Positions 1-9,106 of a stretch of 31,471 bases of DNA are shown piece by piece. Below the pieces are notes generated by a model. The model did no database searches. It was given only the letters and a program-made list of their open reading frames with translations, and was not told where the DNA came from. The position numbers and the translations under genes were made by a program. How positions within the stretch are numbered: the stretch's first letter is position 1; each line of letters begins with the position of its first letter. Origin of the DNA: Vitrella brassicaformis (lineage: Eukaryota; Sar; Vitrellaceae); contig CDMY01000680.1 of assembly GCA_001179505.1 (NCBI GenBank), positions 1-31,471 on the forward strand. Reading direction: 5' to 3'.

Positions 1-114
1 CGACGTGCCGAACGGGCAGCCCAGCACCAGCAGCCCCTCGTCGCGCACGCACACACCGCTGGGCATGTTTGCCGGCCGGTCCATGCCCTTGGCGCCGGCA
101 ATCTCGATGCGAGA
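1..114 (-). CDS. Partial exon, possible reverse-transcriptase remnant
   Basis: On the minus strand this stretch is open and reads out of the left edge. It gives about 37 residues, including IEIAGAKGMDRPANMPSG and GLLVLGCPFGTS. The second piece resembles the 'G-(L/I)-x-VLG-x-P-(I/F)-G-(T/S)' segment that follows the catalytic core in non-LTR retrotransposon-type reverse transcriptases; that is recall of the family, not a search. A TGA at 115-117 closes the frame on the upstream side, so the piece is either an exon starting just inside or a broken element. The plus strand is also open here but gives a Ser/Pro/Thr-rich reading with no recognisable motif. Too short for a firm call. Confidence 0.35.
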
Positions 115-480
115 TCAAAAGGGGAACCGCTCCCCAGCCGTCTCAGAGAGATTCTGGTTTTGAATGTGGGTGTAGGGTGGTGATTGAGAGGCTCTGAAGT
201 CGCCCTTATCGCTCCCGACGCTCTGCGAGGGAGTGCCTTCTATTTCGGTCGTGCCGTTGTGTTGGTGGACTGAGATAGACGAGGAGGGCTCGGCACCCGC
301 GCAGCGTGACCCCTGCAGCCGTCCACAAGGCCCTACGTAGACAGAGGCGAAGATCCACCCCCCGCACCTCATCAGCTGACGATGCAGCGTGTCATCTCCC
401 TGACAGCTGGTCACTGAGTGAGTGGTGCTTTTGACTCTTCCCCCCTCTCGTCTATCGGCCAGCGCTGCGTTGACGTCATC
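115..480. other. Gap upstream of the CHD-like gene
   Basis: No gene is supported here. The plus-strand frame that feeds the first exon is already open at 418, but it begins with GTG, so the first ATG (481) is preferred. The minus-strand reading that covers this region is composed of low-complexity residues and is taken as a shadow. Any promoter for the CHD-like gene must lie here or in an unseen upstream exon. Confidence 0.5.
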
Positions 481-3400
481 ATGGAGCCGCGCTGCATCGG
501 CGAGCGGATGTTTCGGCCACACCGCGCCCAGCAGCTGGGCGCTCGCATGGACAACGCTGTTGCAGCGGGTGGTGCTTGTGGTGGTGGTGGTGGAGGTGGA
601 GGTGTTGCTGCCCTGCCGCCGCTGGATCATCATAATAATCACCAGGGCGGCAACTGCTGGGACCACCGGGCCCTCTCGGACAGCGCCTGCTCGCCCGACA
701 CCCACAGAGGCCACCCAACCTTCACCCCGGGGGCGGCATCAGCATCGGACCAGAACGGCTTCGCTCTGCCGTTCTTCCCCGGGGCACCCCTAGACGGCCA
801 CGGCCACGCTCATCATGGTCATGGCCGCCATAATCACCAGCAGCAGCAGCAGCAGCACACACCATCGCACCAGTACCAGCACGCACAGCATGTGCAGCAG
901 CAGCAGCAGCAGCAGCCTCAGCAGCCTCAGCTCCCGACGATAGTGGTCAAGAGTGAGAGTGAGGTGCCTGACGCTGCCACTGCAACACACCAGCAGCAGC
1001 AGCAGCCGCACAAAGGGCAGTGGGATGGGCTGGTAGAGGGCGGAGGGGAGTCGACGAGTGCCAGTGGGGCGGAGTGGACGCCCACCCCTGGTGCTGAGGG
1101 AGAGGGGGAGGGAGAGGGAGCGGGGGAGCGTGAGGGTGTCCAGGGGAATGTTGGCGAGTCTGAGGTGGAGAAGGTGGAGATCACACGGCCTGCAGACCTG
1201 CCACGAGACTGCAGTAAGCCAAGCCACAGAGAGACGATGAAGTGAAGCGCCGTTCCGAAGTCCATTCTTCATTCGCCATTTGTGTGTGTGTCTGTTGGTC
1301 TTGCCTTGCAGGTCTGCATGTCCGAGCGCGTGAAGACTCCGACTTCCCCTTTGAGCTGGTGCTAGAGTACCCCCTGCCCGAGGGCGTTCCCCACATCCCC
1401 ATCGCCGCCCCCCTCGAGCCACTGCCACCCAATCGCACCTCGTGGGAGCCAGGGTACATCCAGATCGTCGCGGAGACCCTGTTCGTGCAGCTGCGGCAGG
1501 CCGTCCCCGCCGCAGTGGCACCCCACCGAGTGCATGTCAAGACGGAGCCGACGGACGATGGGATGGGGGACGGGGGTATGGTGGATGAGGACCTGCATGC
1601 GGGGTCCAACAACACCGACGAGGAGCCGGCACTGGCGGCGGCACCGCTGTCCCCTCAGCTGCCGATGCCTGGCCACGGTGGCCACGGTGGGCACGGTCAG
1701 GCCCACGTCCATGGCAATGGTAACGCCCCCGCACGGACTGCGTCGGGGTCGTACGATGGCGCTTTCGACCATCACCGCCACCATCAGGACAGGGAGGCGC
1801 CCCCTGCTGCTGCAGGTGGGGGTGCTGGGGGTGGTGGTAGTGATGGTGCAGGTCCGCCAGTGGAGCCGGGTGTGTATTGGGGCCGGTATCTGCGAGGGCC
1901 GCCGATGCCCGTGCGTGTGGTGGACCTGCGGTATGCGACGGTGGGTTTGGGTGGTGAGTATGGCGATTGTATGCCAGAGGTTTTGCCGAGCCAGGATGCC
2001 GTCAGGAGAGGCCGATGCGTCTACTGCTACATTAGCGAAGACTAGTAAGCCACCGGACAGACAGACAGACGGACAAGCAAGAACAAAACCCACCACTGTG
2101 TGTGTCTCCGCAGCTACAAGCCCTTCGTCTTCACCTTTGAGAGCTTCATAGAGCATTACGCCGAGCACCAGCGGACATTCCTCCACGAAGCCTCCTTCCC
2201 CCCCGATGTCTTTGTCGAGGCCGCGCCGTCGCGCATGGCGTGTCTGCAGGAGGCCCTGAGGCACTTCTGGCGCGGCGGGCAGGGGGCCTGCCTCAAGTGC
2301 GGCCAGGCGGAGATGGTGAAGGGGCTCAGGGGGGAGGCCTTCTGCGGAATGTGCGATGGGTAACTTACTAAGGAGGAAGGAATGGCATACACAGAGCGTT
2401 CGTGGCATGGAGGGGTGGTGGGGCAGGAGAGATGTTTCGTTGTTGCGCTTTTGTTGCCTCCCTTCATCAGGGAGGCCCCCAACGACAGCATAGACGCCGC
2501 CCCACACCCACACTCTCACCCCCAGCCGCCTTCCATGCTCATGCGGCAGCCCCCGCGGCGCAGGTCCCGCCCCACCCACAACGCGCCCCATCTCCCTTCA
2601 CCACCCAACGCCCACACGCCCGGCAGCGGGATCGCCAAGCGCATCGGCACCTCCAAGCGAGGGCGGGATGTCGGCGGCGAGGATGGCGCGGGCAGCGGTC
2701 TGCAGATCTTGGCGTGGCGGCCCTGGAGCGAGAGCGAGATGGAGTACTATGTCAAGAGAGAGGACGAGTGCTACCGGTGAGGCCGACCATGAGAGGAACG
2801 AACAGAGAGAGGGAGAAGAGAGGAGAGAAATGCATTCATTGTGTCAATCGATCATTTGTGTGGTCTGTGTGTGGTGTGGTGTGGTGTAGGGATGTGCGCT
2901 GGTGTCGTGAGAGCTGGCTGTGCCACCACCCCGGCGCCCACGACCAGATCGCCGCCTTCCGTCGCAAGATGGAGAGCATGGCCATGCACACACACTCCCA
3001 GAACACATTCGGACCCACAGGTAAGGAATCCTTCCCCCTCTCCCCCTCCCCTCCAGGGCCCCTCCATCCATCCATCCATCTGTCTGTCTGTCTGTCTTTG
3101 TCTGTCTGTCTCTGCAGCCAAGACGGAGGCCACATTCACTCTGTACAAGCGTGTGGATCGTGTCCTTGCCAGCCGGCAGGTGGGCAGCTGTTTCGGCCAC
3201 CACCAGCACCACCACCAGCACCAGCAGCACCAGGGGCAGAACGTGCAGTACCTGGTCAAGTGGCGCCACCTGCCCTACTCCGAATGCACGTGGCATCACG
3301 CCGCGTCGCTCAACCATCCTGACGACCAAGCCGCCATCTCACGGTGGGTGAACAATCCTTGAAATCCTCCCCCCCTCTCTCTCTCTCGGTTCACATCCGT

Positions 3401-6400
3401 CCCCCTCCCTCCCCATGTGTATGTGTGTTGGCAGGCACGAGCACTTCAACTCTCGTCGTTCGGTGTGGTCGTTCCACGAGTTTGCGCAGGAGGTGGTGGG
3501 CGAGGACCGGTGGCAGGAGACGTGGCTGGCCGTCAAGGCCAAGTCCGAGCAGCACGCGCCCCTCTCACTCGTGCGCAGCCCAGAGCAGGCCGACAACTGC
3601 CCGCTGTGGCTGGAGGCCACGGCGCAGAAACTCTTCCGCGACGGCACGTACTTCCCTGCCATGGTAACTCTCACAGATACACACACGTATACGCACAGAG
3701 AGAAAGAAAGAAAGAAAGAAAGAAAGAGAGATGGGTGGGAGGAGAGGGACGAGGGTGGGATGTCCGTCGTGTGTTTTCCTGCAGTTTGACCCCTCTGTGG
3801 GCGATTTCCACGCTGCGATTCGGGAGGACGGCTTAACGCATGGCATCGTCGAGTACGACCGGCTGCACCGCCACCAGGTGGAGGGACTCCGGTCGATGCT
3901 GCACCAGGCCACCCAGCACAAAGGCACACTCGTGCAGTTCGACCAGCCCGGGATGGGCCGCAAAGCTATGGTCAGTGAGCAGGGGAGTGGTCGAGGGCGA
4001 GGGAGAGAGAGACAAGGCGCATCGTGGTGTGTGTATGTCTGGACCGCCCTCCCTCCCTCCCTCCCTCTCTGCGTGTGTGTTGTGTGTGTGTCTCGGTGTA
4101 GGTGGTTGTGACGATGGAGCATCTTCTGGAGCATCGGCGCCGCAGCGACGGGCGTGCTGCACATGGGCTGGTGGTGGCCCCGCACACCTCCCTCGACGGA
4201 TGGTGCCGCGAGTTCCAGAAATGGACGCCACACCTTAACGCCGTCACATTTGCCGGTAGATAAACACACCACCACACACCTTTCCCACAGCCCAATTCCC
4301 CTCCCACACGCACTCTCCCTCTCCCTCTGTGTCTGTGGGGGTGTCCATAGGCACATCGGCTGACCTGTCGGCGATCGCCAGGTACGAGCTGCAGTGGACG
4401 CACCCCTTCCTTGGCCCCTCCAAACGCGCCAGGACGTCCCATGCCCGGGCCGGCCTGGAGGGTCTGCAGAAGGCGGTCAAGGCTGACGTGGTGGTGTGTT
4501 CCCCGGAGAGTCTGGACAGCGACGAGTTTGCGATGCACCTGGGGGGCGGCAGGGTGGACTTCGCCGTGTGTGTGGTCGATGGACATGGGGCATGGAAGGT
4601 AGACATGGAGAGAGAGACGTATATGCTATGGAGAGAGACAGAGAGTCTGCAATGAGAATGTGTGTGTGGGGTTTCTGTCTGTCTGTCTGTCTGTCTGCAG
4701 GAGGGTGAGCGACTGGACGTCCTGTGTCGGCCGCTCCAGCAGGTCGTCCCGACGGCAAGCAGCACCAACATCCTCATCGCCCACCCCCAACACGACCCCC
4801 TCAACACCATCACCACCGCCACGCCTGAGGAGGTCTTCGCGACACTCGCCTTCATCGACCCCCACACATACACCTACCAGAGCAACCACAGCAGCAGCGG
4901 CAGCACCGGCTGGAGCGGCCCGGGGGGGCAGCCGCTGCTGGACCCCCACACACATGAGGGGTTCATGCAGCAGTATGGCGAGTTCCACCAGTATCCGTAA
5001 GCAGCTGAGCACTGAGGACGGATGGATGAATGGATGGATGGATGGATGGCGCGTGTGTGCGTGCGTGTCTGAAGGGACTTAGCGAGCCGCGTGCAGGAGG
5101 CCTTGCTGTCCTACGCGTTCAAACGGTCGGTACCCTCACAATCCCACACAATCGGTGCTTCATGTGTGTGTGTGTGTGTGTGTGTGCCTGTGTGGGTGAT
5201 GTGGTGTGTGGCAGTGAGCTGTCGCGTGTTTCGCGCCACCTGCCGGCCCAGCGTGTGCACGAAATGGTGGTGCCCATGACCGTGGCACAGAAGAGGGCCT
5301 ACGCAGCAGTCTACCAGATGTATGCAGCACACATACAGCACACGCAGCACTTACCAAGGGGCGCGCAAGAGGAGCTAGCTCTTCTCCGTGCTTCGTGTGC
5401 AGGTATGGCCATGAGTCGACTCAGCCCAACTGGCAGAACCATCTCGCCACCAAGGTGAAGTGTGTCAGCAAGGCCAGAGCAGCAACACACGGCGGGAGCT
5501 TTATCCCACTCTCTCTCTCTGTGTGTGTGTGTGTGTGTATGGGCAGCTGCGCGAGTGCTGCAACCACCCGCTGCAGATGGGCATCGAGAGCATCAGCTCG
5601 GCCATGAGACAGGGCGACATCCACCCCTCACTCAGACGCAGAGGTCACACACACACACACACACACACACGACACGCGACCGGCCACAATCTGTGTGTGG
5701 TGTGTGGTGCTTTCCTGACTGCAGCTGGCGAGTCCGAGGAGTCTCAGGAGGGCCGAGTGCTGCTGGAGACCTCCGGCAAGCTTGCCTTCCTCGGCAGGCT
5801 GCTGCCCGCGCTCAAACTGCAGAAGCGCAAAGTCATCCTCCTGTCGCAATTTGCCGAGGTCAGCCTGTCTGTCTGTCCTACTCAACGGCTGCACGGTGTG
5901 TGTGGAGTGTGGCGTGGTGTGGTGTGTGCAGACCTTGTCGCTACTCGAGGGTGGTGTGCTCAGCCCCAAAGGCTTTTACTGGGAGCGCCTTGACGTGCTC
6001 ATGGCACCAGAGGAGCGGCAGATGGCCATAAACCGGTGTGTCAGTGGGGAGCATGGCAGCACAGACAGACAGAGAGAGAGAGAGAGAGAGAGGGAGGGGA
6101 GGGGCGTGTGGGCATCCATCCATCCATCCTCCATCCATCCATCCATGTGTGTGCGTGATTGTTGTCCGAAAGGTTCAACGAGACTGACGAGACCTTCCTG
6201 CTGCTGTCGACCTTCGAAGCGGGTGCACACGGGGTGGACATCACCCCCGCCACGACCATCATACATATGGACCCCCCTGACTCCATCATCGGCCGCCCAT
6301 GCGTACGCAGCACAGCACAATGGCTGGCCATTTCCCCTTCACTGCATCCATGTCATGTGTGTGTTGTTGTGTTCGCTCATCGTCCATGTCATTAGGTGGG

Positions 6401-7637
6401 TGTCCGGTGTGAGTGCGTGGCGCAGACCCGCGAAGTTACCGTGTACCAGCTGGTGGCAAAGGGCAGCTACGAGGCCAAGATGCTGCGCATCGCCGCCAAC
6501 GCCGCCAGGGAGGGGCACGAGATGCTCCTGGCAGGGGACATCCGCCAGATGGTCAACGAGGGCATCCTCGTCGCCCTCACAGGTACCCTTTCCCCCGCCC
6601 CTCTCTCTCTCTCTGCGTGTTGTGTGTGCTTGATGTGGTGTGGTGTGGTGTGATGTGGTCTGTGTGCAGATGACCAGACGATAGAGCGGGAGGACAGGGC
6701 GTTCGGGCGGGCCTCTGTGCAGACCATTCTCCAGGGGCGTTTCGGCCAGCAGCAGACGGACGGCAGCAACGAAGACGACTCATGCTGGGAGCTGGGTGCG
6801 CAGGGAGAGAGGGAGGGTGTGTTGTTGGTCGGCAGGTCATGCCGTCTGTCTGTGTGTCTGTCTGTGTCTGCACCTCCAGGCAATAGTCGTGACCCAGCCT
6901 TTCTGCCGCGCGCCACTCTGGCGCTGGAGCAGTTCAACCCATCCCTCTCCATCAGCAGATGTGTGCCGTCCTTCAGGTAGCCCCCACACACCGCTCACTG
7001 CCCTCACACACAGGCCATTCATTCATCACCTCTCTTTCTGCCGTCCTCTGGCTCTCTCTCCACACACAGCCGCGAGGAGCGTCGCAGTCACGTGCCCGGC
7101 CTGCTGCCCCCTCCCCCTCCCCACTCCCACACACCCCACTACCCCTACACAGCCCCGCCACCACCAGCCCCCCACGCCCCTCTCACCCACACACCTCCCC
7201 CTGGGCGCAACTGCCCCCAAGGCGGCCGCAATCGTCGCTCTCGCCGCCAGCAGCATTTGGTCACCGTCAAGACCGAAGTCGGCCTGACAGAGCCGAGTGA
7301 GGCACCTGCGGCCGCACCTGCTGGACCTCCTGCCGCTACTCCTGCTGCGGGTCCGTCTGTGGGTCCGTCTGCACAGCAGCAGCAGTATCAGTACGGTGAG
7401 GTGTGGGAGGAGGTGGACGGGGTGCTCATGCCCAGGTTGGGGCTGGTGCCCGCTGACCCAGAGCCACTCGTGGTCGACGACGATGAGCCACAGCACCACC
7501 AAGAGCACCATGAAAACATGCAGCCGCCGCCGCAGCAGCAGCAGCAGTATCAGCAGCAACATCAGCATGAGATGCAGCAGCAGGTGCCATGTGAGGAGAT
7601 GAACGTGATGTCGGTCAAGCAGGAGGGGGCCGGATGA
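481..7637 (+). CDS. CHD-like chromatin protein with a degenerate SNF2 ATPase
   Basis: Twenty-two exons join in phase to about 1708 aa. Exon ends: 481-1213, 1312-2044, 2114-2359, 2471-2776, 2890-3020, 3118-3343, 3435-3663, 3785-3970, 4102-4255, 4351-4598, 4701-4996, 5087-5125, 5215-5319, 5403-5454, 5547-5643, 5725-5858, 5932-6035, 6173-6302, 6396-6582, 6670-6795, 6880-6976, 7070-7637. The first 450 residues are Gln/His/Gly-rich. Two CxxC pairs follow at about 480-570, possibly a PHD-like zinc site. Two chromodomain-like segments follow; the second has YLVKWRHLPYSECTW (about 750). SNF2 lobe 1 (about 885-1163) keeps HQVEGL and VVAPHTSLDGW, and lobe 2 (about 1250-1430) keeps LRECCNHPLQ, SGKL and QTREVTVYQLVAKG. 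Catalytic motifs are lost: Walker A reads GMGRK, DEAH reads DGHG, and HRIGQ reads ECVAQ. Known CHD proteins slide nucleosomes; this one should bind chromatin without hydrolysing ATP. The exon 12 acceptor at 5087 was chosen by phase. Confidence 0.85.
837..918 (+). repeat. Two CAG-rich blocks coding poly-glutamine
   Basis: Runs of CAG (about 838-855 and 895-915) separated by a His/Gln/Thr segment lie inside exon 1 of the CHD-like gene and encode glutamine tracts. Further Gln tracts occur near 990-1010 and in the last exon near 7375-7390 and 7530-7585. They look like ordinary low-complexity expansion in unstructured tails, with activation-domain character possible but unproven. Confidence 0.8.
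3701..3727 (+). repeat. GAAA tetranucleotide run in an intron
   Basis: A perfect GAAA run lies in intron 7 of the CHD-like gene, just upstream of the acceptor at 3782-3784. It follows a short CA/TA stretch. Confidence 0.9.
4673..4697 (+). repeat. TCTG tetranucleotide run before a splice acceptor
   Basis: A TCTG run ends directly at the acceptor CAG at 4698-4700. The same unit sits just before acceptors elsewhere in the gene (for example 3081-3117), where it apparently serves as the polypyrimidine tract. Confidence 0.85.
5646..5670. repeat. CA dinucleotide microsatellite
   Basis: About 12 CA units lie in intron 15 of the CHD-like gene. Similar GT/CA runs are at 5164-5186, 9905-9921, 14579-14596, 15893-15911 and 23573-23590. 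Confidence 0.9.
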
Positions 7638-9106
7638 GAGCACTGATGTGGGTTTTCTGAAGCGTGGTGGTGCACGTGACGTGTATCTGTAGACGCCCCA
7701 GACAGATGCCGGTCGGTCTGGTCTGGCGGCGGTTTTGCAATTAAAGGGGAGGGAGGGGCCAGGGAAGGGGGGAGGGGGAGGGGCGAGGTGTGCGAGCCGA
7801 CACTGTGTGTGTGTGTCTGGTGGGTCGGTTGGTGCATGCTGTCTGACAGGTTTATATCCACGATATTGGTTGCTTCGTTTTTCTTTGGCCGCTTGTCTGT
7901 CTGTCTGTCTGGCCGATCGGATTGGTCCTCCGGCGGTATGCGTATTCTGCATACACACAACACAACACAACACAACACACACCCGGCGATGTGGTGCTGG
8001 GCTGCCTGGCTGGCTGGCGCGCATTTTTGCTGTCTGCGGATATATATCACTTCTAACTTTTTGGTGCTTTCTGTTAGTTGACGTGTGAAGGGTTATCCAG
8101 ACAGACAGGCAGGCAGGCAGAGGACAGACAGCCCACACAGCTCACAGCTCGATGGATGATGCTGCTGCTTGTCGGGTCCTCACATGCAATTGGTGCCTGC
8201 CTTGCCTCGTGGCTTTGAACACGCGTGTGTGTGCGTGTGCGTGTCTGTCTGTCTGTCGGTCTGTGAGAGACGGTCTTCGCTTCGCCCTTCATGCCATCCA
8301 TCCATCCATCCATCATGTTTCTCGCCTGAAGCTCCATGACTCGCCATCCCATCCGCCATATGATCCATGCCACGTGTGCTTTATCTTCCTGTCTGTCTGC
8401 CTAGCTGTGGGTCCGCACACACGTCGGTGTGGACCTGCCGCACGCACGTGTGTGCCTCCTTTCGGGCGGGGAGCTGTATACAAGAGAGAGGAGAGTGAGA
8501 GAGAGGCTCCCATGGTGCTCCTGCACCTCGACTTTGCTGTCTGCCTCTGTCTCCCCCGTGTGTGTCTCCTTTTCCTCCGATTGTTTGTCAGTCACTTATC
8601 GTAATTAACTCTCATGAAAGAAGGTGGTCGCAGCGCTGATTCGGTGGAGTGCGTGGCATGGGCCGGGTGGACTGCGTGCGGTCACGATCGATGATATGAT
8701 GAGTGTGTGAAGTGAACTTGTGCGTGTGGCAGTTACATTACGTGACATGGATGGGACGCGATGCGTGTGCGCTCTCTGGTGGCTGCACTGCACAGATATC
8801 AGCTGTAAAGGTAGGGAGTGAGTGCATTCGTTCGGTGTGGTGTGCGATCGGACGTCGTTCAAAGCCTAAAACATACACAAGCAGGGAGGGAGGACGGGAT
8901 GTGTCTGACCGCTTAGGCTATCCATCCATCCATCCATCCATCCACACACACAGGCACACGCACGCACATCCATCCATCCATCATCCCTCCGGCTGGCCGC
9001 CGCCGGCCTGCATGCCATTCAGGAAGGCCAGTGCCTGCACACACCCAAGAAAAGCATCGCCTCCAGAAACTCTGTTTTGGCCGTCACATGGTGGACGTGT
9101 ATTCTG
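7638..9106. other. Long intergenic stretch between convergent genes
   Basis: No supported gene. The region lies between two 3' ends and holds simple repeats: TCTG near 7893-7911, an ACACA run near 7957-7983, CATCC runs near 8297-8314, 8921-8944 and 8966-8981, and a GACAGGCAGG stretch near 8100-8120. All open frames here are repeat readings. It presumably contains both 3' untranslated regions; no clear polyadenylation signal was identified. Confidence 0.6.

Noticed and set aside
115-714. 199-codon minus-strand frame opposite the first CHD-like exon
   Set aside because: Contains poly-Thr and other mirror images of Gly/Val-rich codons; overlaps the supported plus-strand exon, and its start is not ATG-supported by context.
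1362-2591. 409-codon minus-strand open frame
   Set aside because: Mirror of exons 2-4 of the CHD-like gene, running across their introns; composition is Arg/His/Leu-rich without motifs.
6041-6331. Ser/Leu-rich minus-strand frames over the CHD-like gene
   Set aside because: They translate intronic CATCC and GA repeats of the plus-strand gene.
8281-9000. Regularly spaced CATCC runs, looking briefly like an array
   Set aside because: Units are 4 bp simple repeats with no unique spacers; not a CRISPR and not expected in a eukaryote.
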